57,130 nt of DNA, taken from NCBI RefSeq assembly GCF_024539675.1, contig NZ_JAHHIT010000061.1, positions 1-57,130 on the forward strand. The letters run 5' to 3'. A program made the position numbers and the translations under genes. The stretch comes from Streptomyces hilarionis. Lineage in GTDB: Bacteria; Actinomycetota; Actinomycetes; Streptomycetales; Streptomycetaceae. Under the pieces are notes generated by a model, which worked only from the letters and a program-made list of their open reading frames with translations, was not told the DNA's origin and ran no database searches. Below, one piece after another: positions 31,318 to 39,585 of the stretch; positions within the stretch are counted from its first letter, which is position 1, and every line of letters starts with the position of its first letter.

Positions 31318-31490
31318 CGCAGAAGCAGCAGCCGAAGTCCCGGAGCGGTAGCGGTAGCGGTAGCGGGTGCCGGAGTCGCACCCGCACCCGCCCATGCGCA
31401 TGCAGGAGGGGCCGCCTGGCGTCGCGGGCCCGTGATCGGACCTGATCCGCCCTTGATCCAGGGCGCATCCGGGGCGCACGGCGACGGGCG

Positions 31491-32966
31491 TCAGCTCCTC
31501 CGTGGTCCGTGCGGGCCCCGGTCCGGTGCGTGGGCCTCCCCACGGCCGCCGGCCTTCGCTTCCCGCGTGTCCGCCGGGCCGGTCGGCGCGCCGCCGTCCG
31601 CCGCCGTCGACACGGTGGCGTCGGCTCCCGGGCGGTCACCCGTCCGCGGCGGCGCCGCCCGATCCCCGTCCCGGCCCCCGCGGGCGACCACCCCGCCGCG
31701 CAGCAGCAGTTGGAAGACGCCGAGCAGCACGGCCGTGGCCAGCGCGCTGTGCCACAGCAGGTCGTCCAGACGTCCGGCCGACAGGTACGCGCCCGCGGCG
31801 ATCGCGGCCAGGGCGCACACCGCTCGGTCCACGATGCTCTCCACCGACAGCAGGGTGGCCCGCGGGGCGTGCGCGGGGATCGCGTCGTTGACGAGCTTGC
31901 GCTGGACCGGGAACGCGAACCCGGTGGCGGCCGCGAACAGACAGAGCAGCACGACGACGACCCACGGCCCGCCGAAGGTCATCGCCGCCAGGGCGCCCGC
32001 CAGCGCGAGACTGAGGACGGACACCCAGGCGACCGGCGGCAGCCTGCGGCTGAGCCACTGGGGCCGGGCGGAGGTCACCGCCTCCGCCACGGTCATCGCG
32101 GCCAGCACCCCGCCGTGCGAGGCCTCGCCGATCCCGTGGTCCAGCAGGATCGGCTGGAAGAGGTTCACCTGGCAGATGCGCGACAGCGTGAAGACCGCCA
32201 CCCCCTGCACCATCACCAGGGCCAGCCAGGGCGAGGAGGCGACGCAGCGCAGCGCGGTCCCCGCGTCCCGCAGGAAGGCGCCGCCCCGGCGCCCGCCGTC
32301 GGTCCGGCCCGCGGCCGCTCCCGCTTTCGCTCCGGCTCCGGCTCCGGCTCCGGTTCCGGCGAGGCGGGGCAGGAGCACGGCGCAGACGAGGGAGCCCGCC
32401 GCGCTCGCGGCGCTGAGCACATAGGGAGCCGGGTGCGCGAGGGCCATCAGCGGCCCGACCAGCGGCCAGCACACCACCTTCGCGGCCAGCCCCAGGGCTC
32501 GAGCGGTGCCCTCGGCCCGCAGGTAGTGCTCGTCGCACCGCTCCGCCCGCAGCCCGTCGTACAGATAGGCGCTCGCCGCGCCCGAGGTGAGCGACCGGCC
32601 GGCGGCGATGGCCAGGAAGTGGAGGAGGAACCCCGTGTAGGAGGCGCTGAACACCGGGGCCAGGTTCGCGGCCGTCATCACCACCGCGCCGGCCCGCAGG
32701 CAGTTGCGGGTGCCGATCCGGTCGGCGATCAGCCCGGTCGGGATCTCCAGCAGGCAGAAGGCGACGTAGTAGATGCTCTGGATGCCGAAGATCTGCCCGT
32801 CCGAGAGGCCGGCCTCCTTCTGGTAGGCGTAGAACACCGGCATCCACCACAGCAGGTTGAACAGCAGCTGGAAGCCGTAGTTCAGCCGGATGATCCGGCG
32901 CGCGGTGCCGGTCGGGGCGGTGGCCGCTCCGGTGCGGGAGCGCGGCCCGCCCAGACGCGCCCTCAC
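31491..32966 (-). CDS. MFS transporter, last gene of the ATP-grasp/dikinase operon
   Basis: Major facilitator of 491 residues with about twelve membrane helices in two blocks (residues ~25-200 and ~235-425) and a disordered Pro/Ala/Gly-rich C-terminal tail of ~60 residues. LLEIPTGLIADRIGTRNCLR is the MFS loop-2 signature. An Ala/Gly repeat (GTGAGAGAGAKAGAAAG) forms the central loop. The GTG start overlaps the stop of the dikinase gene (GTGA), so it is translationally coupled. In this context it most likely exports the operon product. Confidence 0.88.
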   Translation of the reverse strand: MRARLGGPRSRTGAATAPTGTARRIIRLNYGFQLLFNLLWWMPVFYAYQKEAGLSDGQIFGIQSIYYVAFCLLEIPTGLIADRIGTRNCLRAGAVVMTAANLAPVFSASYTGFLLHFLAIAAGRSLTSGAASAYLYDGLRAERCDEHYLRAEGTARALGLAAKVVCWPLVGPLMALAHPAPYVLSAASAAGSLVCAVLLPRLAGTGAGAGAGAKAGAAAGRTDGGRRGGAFLRDAGTALRCVASSPWLALVMVQGVAVFTLSRICQVNLFQPILLDHGIGEASHGGVLAAMTVAEAVTSARPQWLSRRLPPVAWVSVLSLALAGALAAMTFGGPWVVVVLLCLFAAATGFAFPVQRKLVNDAIPAHAPRATLLSVESIVDRAVCALAAIAAGAYLSAGRLDDLLWHSALATAVLLGVFQLLLRGGVVARGGRDGDRAAPPRTGDRPGADATVSTAADGGAPTGPADTREAKAGGRGEAHAPDRGPHGPRRS

Positions 32967-34972
32967 AGCGCGTAGGGGCGGATCTGGACCAGCCGGAAAT
33001 CGCCCTGCTCGGTCATCAGCCACTCGATGTCGAGGGGCCGGTCCACGTCGGTTCCGCTGAAGTGGGACTGAAGGAGCCGCCCGGTCAGGGACAGGTCGGC
33101 GAGCCGGGCGCGGACGTCGGCGGACAGCCCCTGGCCCCATGATCCCAGGGCGACGGTGCGGCCGCCGCCCTCCACCGTGTTGTACAGGTACTGCTGCGGC
33201 AGCACCGTCCCGTCGACCACCTGCTCGGGCGAGCCGGGGGAGCAGTTGAGATAGACGTTGCGGAAGTCCTCCCGCCGGGTCGGGTTGCAGGTCACGAGGA
33301 CACCGCCCAGGGAGGCGGGCACGTACTCCTGGATGATCACACCCATGTAGGTGTCGTCGAGGGAGATGCCGACCTGGTGGCGCAGCCGCACGCTGCGGGG
33401 CGAGACGAGGGAGGCCCACACCTGGCGTACGGCGTCGAGGAGTTCGCCCGTGCCGTGGACGGTGGTGACGGAGTCGTACACGCCCGCCGCGGAGAACCCG
33501 GGGAGGTCCTCGGCGTTGGAGGAGGAGCGCACCACCAACCGCCCGCGCGAGGCCGCCGCGGCGGGGAAGGCCTGGTCGATCTGCCGGGTGACCGACTCGG
33601 GGACGGGGGTCTGCCGGATCAGGTGCTGCACGTGCAGGCACAACGAGTCCAGGACCTCGGTGGCGTCGAGTTCGAGCGCCATCTTCAGCTTGCCGATGCC
33701 CTGCTGGAGGGCGGGGGAGGAGGCGAGGAACCGCTGCTGGAGCGCGAAGGGGAGGGCGACGCCCTCCGGGGCGCCGACGGCCTCGGCCACGAACTCGGCT
33801 GCCCTGAAACGCAGTTGCTCGGCGGTGAAGGCCTTGTCGAGACCGAGGCGGGCGGCGAGGTGGCCGTAGAGGTCCTCGCGCGGCGGGCGGGGCCGGCCGT
33901 AGTAGGAGGTCAGGTCCACCGTGCGGCTGTCCAGGACGTGGTGCAGCTCGCCGAGGTTGGCCGCCTTGGTTCCGTAGCGGTCGCGGTCGGCGCTGCGCAA
34001 CCGGTGCAGCGAGAGCACGGGGGCGTCCTCGAGCAGCGGCGGTTCGAGGCGTATGCGCTGCTGGTGCCAGGCCGGCGCGCGCAGGTCGGGTTCGTGGTCG
34101 AGGCGTTCAAGGGCGATGTCGTCCTCGTCGACCCGGTAGCGCACCCACGCGTCGTCGAGGCCGTCCTCGTCGACCAGTCGCTCCAGGTCGCGGACGATCG
34201 CGTTGGGGATGCCCCAGCCGGAGGCGAGGACGTTGGTGTGCGAAAGCGGCGTGATCGGCGCGGTGTTGATGAATCCGGCGACGCGCGGCACGTCGTCGGG
34301 CAGACAGGGCATCGCCACGATGTCCGCCCAGCCGAGCCCGTGTTCGGCCGCCCGGTACTCCTGCGCCGTCCGGAAGAAGCGCAACCGCCCGGTCGCCTCG
34401 CCGGGGTTCAACGGGGTGCGCTCCCGGGAGCCGAACAGCTCGTGGCTCAGGATGCGGGGCACCCGCTGCTCGCTGATCGCCGACAGCTCCTCCTCCTGCC
34501 CGTGGTTGGCGGGCTTGAGCAGCAGCGGCAGACTGCTGTCGACCCTGGCCCGGACGAACTCGTAGAAGAAGAGCAGCAGTCCGCCGCCCATGGTGTCGGC
34601 CTCGGTCGTCTCCAGGACGAGGAACGGCCGCTCCCTGCCCTCCTCCTGCTCGGTGTGCAGCGACAGCACCCCGAGCAGGAAACGGCGTTCGGGATCGGAG
34701 TAGACGGAGGCGTTGAACGCGTCCAGCTGCGCGTCCAGCGCGGCGAGGTCCATCCCCAGCACCCGGGTGGCGACGTAGTCGACGTGGAAGGGGTGCGCGC
34801 CGGTGTCGAGCAGGTGCCAGGTGTCCTCGACGCGGTCGACGACGACCTTGAGGTAGGGGTGACCCGCAAGGACTCCCGACAGCGTCCGGAAGAGCGGCAG
34901 GGAGAGGTTCTCGCCCACGACGGTGCGGTCCGTGGCGGGTTCGGCTGGGCCGGTGGCCAGGCGGGTGCTCAT
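32963..34972 (-). CDS. PEP-synthase-like dikinase with inverted domain order
   Basis: Protein of 669 residues. Residues ~1-185 match nothing I recognise. Residues ~186-265 look like a PEP-utilising mobile (phosphohistidine) domain, with the probable phosphorylated His245 in ITPLSHTNVLASGWGIPNAI. Residues ~325-669 are a PPDK/PEP-synthase N-terminal ATP-grasp domain: TKAANLGEL (335-343), VRSSSNAEDLPGFSAAGVYD (481-500) and the terminal EWLMTEQGDFRLVQIRP. In PEP synthase and PPDK the ATP domain comes first; here the His domain comes first, as in glucan water dikinases. No PEP/pyruvate barrel is present, so the acceptor is another molecule. ATGA overlap with the ATP-grasp gene. Confidence 0.8.
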   Translation of the reverse strand: MSTRLATGPAEPATDRTVVGENLSLPLFRTLSGVLAGHPYLKVVVDRVEDTWHLLDTGAHPFHVDYVATRVLGMDLAALDAQLDAFNASVYSDPERRFLLGVLSLHTEQEEGRERPFLVLETTEADTMGGGLLLFFYEFVRARVDSSLPLLLKPANHGQEEELSAISEQRVPRILSHELFGSRERTPLNPGEATGRLRFFRTAQEYRAAEHGLGWADIVAMPCLPDDVPRVAGFINTAPITPLSHTNVLASGWGIPNAIVRDLERLVDEDGLDDAWVRYRVDEDDIALERLDHEPDLRAPAWHQQRIRLEPPLLEDAPVLSLHRLRSADRDRYGTKAANLGELHHVLDSRTVDLTSYYGRPRPPREDLYGHLAARLGLDKAFTAEQLRFRAAEFVAEAVGAPEGVALPFALQQRFLASSPALQQGIGKLKMALELDATEVLDSLCLHVQHLIRQTPVPESVTRQIDQAFPAAAASRGRLVVRSSSNAEDLPGFSAAGVYDSVTTVHGTGELLDAVRQVWASLVSPRSVRLRHQVGISLDDTYMGVIIQEYVPASLGGVLVTCNPTRREDFRNVYLNCSPGSPEQVVDGTVLPQQYLYNTVEGGGRTVALGSWGQGLSADVRARLADLSLTGRLLQSHFSGTDVDRPLDIEWLMTEQGDFRLVQIRPYAL

Positions 34973-36342
34973 GCGGAGACCTCCTCGGACTGCGCGACGG
35001 GCAGCACCCGGGGCAGCGCGTCCACCAGGGTCTCGAAGTCCCGCAGCACCGTGCGCGGGTCGGCGGCGGAGAGCAGGCACAGGGCCGCCATGGTGTTGGC
35101 GCCCGCGGCGGGGTCGTAGACCGGCACGACACCGCCGTCGGGCAGGGAGCTCTCCGCCACCACGGACAGCTCGCTGTCCGGGCTCAGCGGGACGTCCGAC
35201 GCGACCACGGGGAAGTCCCAGACCCTGCGGTCCCGCCAGGCCTCGCCGTCGCCGTCCACCGCGAGGACCACGAGGGAGCCGGCCGCACCCCGGGCCTGCG
35301 CCGGTGTCAGGGCGCGCTCCGGCCAGGCGACCGGCCGCCCCAGCAGGTGGTCGACGAGCATGCCCACCAGGTCGAGCGCGAAGACCTCCTCGATCTGCGG
35401 CACCGTCATCGCGCCGCCGAAGCGGGCGGCGGTCTCGATGAGCCACATGCCGCCGTCGGGGCCGAGCTTGATCTCCGTGTGCGTCCCGCAGTCGCGCAGG
35501 CCCAGCGCGTCGACGGCGCGGCGCGCCAGGTCCACGACGCGGTCCTGCGCGTCCGGCGAGAGCAGGGCGGGGGTGATGCCGGCGCGCTCGGTGAACGGCT
35601 CGACGGTGGGCATCCGGCCGCTGAGGCAGACGGGGTGGAAGACGCCGTCCGCCACGACGCCCTCGACGCTGAGGTAGTCGCCCCAGCCGGGCTCGTCGAA
35701 CCAGTCCGCCGCCGAGCCGCTGACGATCTCCTCGACCACGAAGTCGGCGTCCGCCTCGGCGACGTGCAGCTCCGCGTATCCCAACTCGGCGGACTCCGCC
35801 ATGACCCGGCGCGAGCGGGCCCAGGCGGCGGACGCCTCGCCGGGAGAGGAGATGATCTGGTGGGCGGTGGATCCCGCGCTCCAGGCGGCCTTGAGCAGCA
35901 GCGGACAGGACAGGGAGTCCACCGCCGCCCGCAGGTCCTCCTCCGTGGCCACGGGGCGGAACGCGGGCTGCGGCAGGCCGCTCCGCTGCCAGGCGCCGCG
36001 CATCAGCCGCTTGTCGCGCGCGAGGGCGGCCGCCGCGCCCGGACCCCGCAGGGCGAGCTTGCGGCAGGCCTCGGCGACGGCGACGACCGCGTACTCGGAG
36101 AAGGTGATCACGGCGTCCGCGCCCACCTCGGCGGCGCGCGAGACGATCAGGGAGACCAGGTCGGCGCGGCCGGTGTCGTCCGGCGTCGTGACCGAGGCGC
36201 ACAGTCGCGCGGCGGAGCCCGCCACGGCGGGCGGAAGAGCGCTGAGCGCCAGCAGGTGCACGTCCGCCCTCGCAGCCGTCCGGGACAGGACATGGCCGAG
36301 CGGCGGACCACCCTTGGCATGCACCAACAGCACCGTGCTCAC
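34969..36342 (-). CDS. ATP-grasp amino-acid/peptide ligase-like protein
   Basis: Protein of 457 residues starting with GTG after GGAGA. A preATP-grasp Rossmann part (STVLLVHAKGGPPLGHVLSR) precedes an ATP-grasp domain with SCPLLLKAAWSAGS (nucleotide lysine), DFVVEEIVSGSAAD, HTEIKLGPDGGMWLIETAAR and FGGAM (metal/ATP glutamates). This fits carboxylate-amine ligases such as L-amino-acid ligases and carnosine-synthase-like enzymes. First gene of a fully overlapping operon with the dikinase and MFS exporter. Its substrate cannot be inferred, but a dipeptide or amide is likely. Confidence 0.82.
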   Translation of the reverse strand: MSTVLLVHAKGGPPLGHVLSRTAARADVHLLALSALPPAVAGSAARLCASVTTPDDTGRADLVSLIVSRAAEVGADAVITFSEYAVVAVAEACRKLALRGPGAAAALARDKRLMRGAWQRSGLPQPAFRPVATEEDLRAAVDSLSCPLLLKAAWSAGSTAHQIISSPGEASAAWARSRRVMAESAELGYAELHVAEADADFVVEEIVSGSAADWFDEPGWGDYLSVEGVVADGVFHPVCLSGRMPTVEPFTERAGITPALLSPDAQDRVVDLARRAVDALGLRDCGTHTEIKLGPDGGMWLIETAARFGGAMTVPQIEEVFALDLVGMLVDHLLGRPVAWPERALTPAQARGAAGSLVVLAVDGDGEAWRDRRVWDFPVVASDVPLSPDSELSVVAESSLPDGGVVPVYDPAAGANTMAALCLLSAADPRTVLRDFETLVDALPRVLPVAQSEEVSA

Positions 36343-36501
36343 AGAAATTCGTCTCCATTCACCTGGTCGGCGGGGGCCTTCGTCGGCACCGGTGGTGCGG
36401 TGGCGGGCCCGGGGATCGTGTGCGGGGGCGGCGTCCGGCGCGTCCGCCCGCACACTCCAGGGGACCAGGCTGTCGGCGTCCGCATCCGCGCACAGGGCGC
36501 T

Positions 36502-36529
36502 CGCGACTCAGGCAAATGCCTGAGTCGCG
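36502..36529. promoter_or_regulatory. Perfect 13-bp inverted repeat, likely operator
   Basis: CGCGACTCAGGCA, AA, then its exact complement TGCCTGAGTCGCG. It lies in the 343-nt gap (36343-36685) between the divergent ATP-grasp operon and the PAS-LuxR gene, with no T-tract, so an operator is more likely than a terminator. Its core CTCAGGCA-AA-TGCCTGAG resembles, but is longer than, the PimM-type PAS-LuxR site CTVGGGAWWTCCCBAG. A second, spaced repeat (GTGTGCGGG at 36418 and CCCGCACAC ending 36455) is in the same gap. No gene is seen in the gap. Confidence 0.7.
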
Positions 36530-36685
36530 GCGCCGATACGCGGATTACGGCTCCGGATCCCGGGTCCGAGCGGTAGGGCGGCGGGGGCGGTCAACTCGGC
36601 CGGGAATGGGGCTTGTGCAGTGCAGGGCGGGATATCCACGTCATGTGACTGTGCGTCAGCCGGTCGTATACGGACGGAGACCGTT

Positions 36686-37888
36686 GTGGGCGACCCGAGC
36701 CTCAAGACACTGCTGCAGAACCTTCCCGCGTCCTGGAGGGAAGGCGACGAGCCGCGCCGGGCGGGGGAGCGGAACCCCGAGGGACGCACCCCGGCCGACG
36801 ACCACGGCGACGTCCGAGTCGCCGCCGATCCGTCCGGCTCGCAGCGCGTCCCGCACCGCAGGCAGCGCGAACCAGGGCTCGCCGCGCCCCCCGGCCACGC
36901 CGCCTTCGCCGACCTCGTGGACCTCGCCCCGGCGGCCGCCTTCATCCGCGACCGCGACGGCCGCTACCTGTGGGCCAACCACGCCTACGCGCACCTCTAC
37001 GGCACCGTGCCCCAGCAACTGGTCGGCCGATACATCGAGGACTTCGACGCCCCGGCCGAGGCCGACCGGTTCCGTGCCCTGGACCAGCAGATACTCACCA
37101 AGGGCACGCCCGTCCGCCACACCCTGCGCTACCTGCGCCAGGACGGCACCACGGGCCGCGCGGTCGGCCACCGCTTCCCGGTGCGCGAACAGTCCCGTAC
37201 GTGCGTCGCCGGCATCTACGTGGACATCACCGACCACCTGCGGGCCACGGAACAGCGCCGGGAGGCCGAGGAGAACCTCAGCGCCCTGCGCGACCACAGC
37301 GGGCTGCCCTGCGCCCTGCTGTCGGCCAACGGGCGGGTGATCGAGGCGAGCGTCGCGGCCGCCGAACTCTTCCACCTCGGCCTGGCGGACCTCGTGGGCC
37401 GCCGCGCCCACACGCTGCTGGCCCGCGAACCGGGCCCCGACCTCGACCGGCTGCACCACCGCTGGAACAGCCTGATCGCCCGCCGCACCCGACGCGTCGA
37501 GACCACCGCCGTGCTCGTCGACGCCCACGGACTGCACCGCCGGGCGGAGGTGCACCTGACGACTATCGGCCATTCCGCCAGCCGGGCACGGCACGTCTGG
37601 GCCGTGATCACCCATCAGAGCCTCGCCCACGAGGCGCACCCGCCGCTGACGGCCGCGCAGATCCGCATCCTGTCGCTGCTGGCGCAGGGCAGCAGCAACG
37701 GCGACATAGCCGCCTCGCTGAATTTGTCGCGGCAGACGCTCGACTACCACCTCAGCCGCCTGCGGCACCTCCTGGACGCCGCGACCCGACCGGCCCTCGT
37801 GGCCCGCGCCTACGTCCTCGGCATCCTCGCCCCCCACACCTGGCCCCCGCGCTCGGCCACGGCGGCCCATCCCCTCAGCGCCGCGTGA
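36686..37888 (+). CDS. PAS-LuxR family transcriptional regulator
   Basis: Regulator of 400 residues. After ~65 disordered residues come PAS 1 (VDLAPAAAFIRDRDGRYLWA to GIYVDITDH), a second PAS-like domain (LRDHSGLPCALLSANGRVIE onward) and a C-terminal LuxR helix-turn-helix (LTAAQIRILSLLAQGSSNGD, LNLSRQTLDYHLSRL). Such regulators often activate adjacent antibiotic genes. GTG 36686 has GGAGA 5-6 nt upstream; a GTG at 36620 in frame lacks a ribosome site. It is divergent from the ATP-grasp operon and is its likely controller. Confidence 0.85.
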   Translation: MGDPSLKTLLQNLPASWREGDEPRRAGERNPEGRTPADDHGDVRVAADPSGSQRVPHRRQREPGLAAPPGHAAFADLVDLAPAAAFIRDRDGRYLWANHAYAHLYGTVPQQLVGRYIEDFDAPAEADRFRALDQQILTKGTPVRHTLRYLRQDGTTGRAVGHRFPVREQSRTCVAGIYVDITDHLRATEQRREAEENLSALRDHSGLPCALLSANGRVIEASVAAAELFHLGLADLVGRRAHTLLAREPGPDLDRLHHRWNSLIARRTRRVETTAVLVDAHGLHRRAEVHLTTIGHSASRARHVWAVITHQSLAHEAHPPLTAAQIRILSLLAQGSSNGDIAASLNLSRQTLDYHLSRLRHLLDAATRPALVARAYVLGILAPHTWPPRSATAAHPLSAA

Positions 37889-38031
37889 TCCGCGAGGGCG
37901 GGAGAACCCGCGCCGACGCCCGCCCCGTGGCCCGCTCTGCGACCCACCCCGCCAGGATGCGGCCGCCGTCGCGGCGGCCGGCGCGTGCGGCCGGTGGCCG
38001 GGCCCGTTCCCGGCCCGGCCCGGCCCGGCCC

Positions 38032-38712
38032 TCAGCGCAGCCGGCGTGCGCGCAGTACGAGATCGTCGGTGTGGTGAGCGCCCGCGCCGCCGTCGGGCGC
38101 CACGCGTGGACGCCGTCCGTCCACCTCCACCTCCCAGTCGTCGTCGAGCAGCTCGCGCACCATCGAGGGCCAGACGTAGTCCGCCGGGTCGAAGCCGCCG
38201 TCGTGGTGCTGCCGGGTCTCCATCCCGGCGTGGTGCACGAGCAGCAGCGTGCCGCCGTGCGCGACGGCGGCGAGAAGCGCTCGCTCCGCCGCGGCGTCGG
38301 GGGTGCGCAGCAAGGCCGGGTACTGCGCGGAGACCAGGTCGAAGGAGGCGGGCGGGAGTTCCGCGTCGGTGAGTGCCGCGTGCACCCAGCGCACGGCGAG
38401 GCCTGCGTCGCGCGCGTGCCCGGCCGCGCGCTCCAGCGCCACGCCCGAGACCTCGAGCCCGGTCACGTCCCAGCCGCCTCGCGCGAGCCAGACGGCGTCC
38501 GCGCCCTCCCCGCAGCCGACGTCGAGCACCCGCCCGGGTGCGAGCCCGGCGACCTCGGCCACGAGCGCCCCGTTGGGGCGGCCGCTCCACAACTGGGGCC
38601 GGTCCGCGTAGCGGTCGTCCCACTCGGTGCGCACCGCGGGGTCTCCGCGGTAGCCGTCGGCGGGCAGGGGGGTGTCGGATGCGGGCGGTTCCGCCGCGAT
38701 GTAGTCGGTCAC
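38032..38712 (-). CDS. Class I SAM-dependent methyltransferase
   Basis: Protein of 226 residues with GRVLDVGCGEGADAVWLARG (SAM motif I), VTGLEVSGVALERAAGHA (motif post I) and FDLVSAQYPAL (motif II region). Start GTG 38712. It resembles small-molecule or tellurite-resistance-like methyltransferases (Methyltransf_25). Substrate unknown. It converges on the PAS-LuxR gene 143 nt away, so a part in the neighbouring pathway is possible but not shown. Confidence 0.87.
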   Translation of the reverse strand: MTDYIAAEPPASDTPLPADGYRGDPAVRTEWDDRYADRPQLWSGRPNGALVAEVAGLAPGRVLDVGCGEGADAVWLARGGWDVTGLEVSGVALERAAGHARDAGLAVRWVHAALTDAELPPASFDLVSAQYPALLRTPDAAAERALLAAVAHGGTLLLVHHAGMETRQHHDGGFDPADYVWPSMVRELLDDDWEVEVDGRRPRVAPDGGAGAHHTDDLVLRARRLR

Positions 38713-38885
38713 GAGCTCACGGTCTCGCCGTCGGGCCGCGCGCGGCCAGTCTTGTTGCCGATCCGGCAAAACGGCGGCCGGCGGGCGTCGTGCCGGGTGG
38801 GCGCCGACGGCAGCTCGGATCCGTCTGCCGCAGGTCTGCCTGGCGTGTCCCGCGCCGAAGCGGGCAGGCGGTCGGTAGCGAAAGC

Positions 38886-38911
38886 CGAGTCCGTGCCACG
38901 GCACGGACTCG
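38886..38911. promoter_or_regulatory. Perfect 12-bp inverted repeat before the DUF6411 gene
   Basis: CGAGTCCGTGCC, AC, then its exact complement. It ends 29 nt before ATG 38941. It may be an operator or a hairpin in the leader. A smaller repeat TTGCCG-ATC-CGGCAA lies at 38755-38769. Confidence 0.6.
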
Positions 38912-38940
38912 CATCCGTTCGGACCTGCCCTGGAGCTCAC

Positions 38941-39183
38941 ATGATGATCGTCGGCGTGATCGCCTTCTGTGTTGTCCTCGCGATACTCGCTTTCGTCGTC
39001 CCGCGACTGAGCCGGCACCCGCAGAACGGCGCCCAGCGCACCCTGGGCTGGGGCTCCCGTGCCGGTTCGAAGGCCCCCGGTCCGCTGGGGCGCTGGTTGA
39101 GCAAGCCGTTCCAGTCCAGCTCGCGGGCCGTGGGCCGCAGTGGTTCCGCGGGCCGCCGGGCGCGTGGCCGCCTGCCCTTCTGA
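38941..39183 (+). CDS. DUF6411 small membrane protein
   Basis: Protein of 80 residues. One N-terminal membrane helix (MIVGVIAFCVVLAILAFVVP) is followed by a basic Gly/Ser/Arg-rich cytosolic tail (LSRHPQNGAQRTLGWGSRAG). This matches a small conserved streptomycete family. GGAG lies 5 nt before ATG 38941; ATG 38944 is an alternative. Followed by two strong hairpins. Confidence 0.8.
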   Translation: MMIVGVIAFCVVLAILAFVVPRLSRHPQNGAQRTLGWGSRAGSKAPGPLGRWLSKPFQSSSRAVGRSGSAGRRARGRLPF

Positions 39184-39191
39184 CCGGCCGA

Positions 39192-39277
39192 CGGCGGGGA
39201 GCCCCTGTGCGTCGGGGTTCCCCGCCGCGCCCGCATGCCGACGGCCCCGGCCGGCGTTTCCCCGCCGGCCGGGGCCG
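39192..39277 (+). terminator. Tandem hairpin terminators after DUF6411
   Basis: First hairpin: 14-nt arms 39192-39205 and 39214-39227, one mismatch. Second: perfect 15-bp arms 39242-39256 and 39263-39277 around TTTCCC. Neither has a T-tract. Confidence 0.7.
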
Positions 39278-39585
39278 CTTCCGCGTGCCCGCGCCTCTGT
39301 CGCGTGGGGCCTCCCGGCCCGCCCCCCCTCCCACCTCGGATCGACGGCCGAGCAGGGGCGGTGTTCTGCCCCCAGGCGGGCGAGGGCGGCCGGCGCGTGC
39401 CGCTTTTCCCGGCGCCGACGGGCAGGTCGAGCCCGGCGAGGACGGAGCCGACGCCGTACCGCTTCGGCTGGTCGGCCGTGGCGTTCAGGTGCTGCGCGGC
39501 GCGGACACCCCCCAGCGCCGGACCCGCACCGTGGACGCGCGGGGACCGGGGCCGCACCGTGAGGCGTTCCGTGCCGCGAACGGCC
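39278..39585. other. 308-nt intergenic region, nothing recognised
   Basis: Follows the tandem hairpins and precedes the IclR stop. Open frames here are short and look like noise; I see no gene, RNA or repeat. Confidence 0.55.

Noticed and set aside
31343..31364. Short GGTAGC iteration after the HAD gene
   Set aside because: Only about three copies in a non-coding gap; likely chance.
36418..36455. GTGTGCGGG...CCCGCACAC repeat as a main operator
   Set aside because: The arms are 20 nt apart and GC-rich; the 13-bp palindrome at 36502 is much more convincing.
39361..39585. Small gene in the gap before the IclR stop
   Set aside because: Short frames only, none with a ribosome site, codon bias or recognisable motif.
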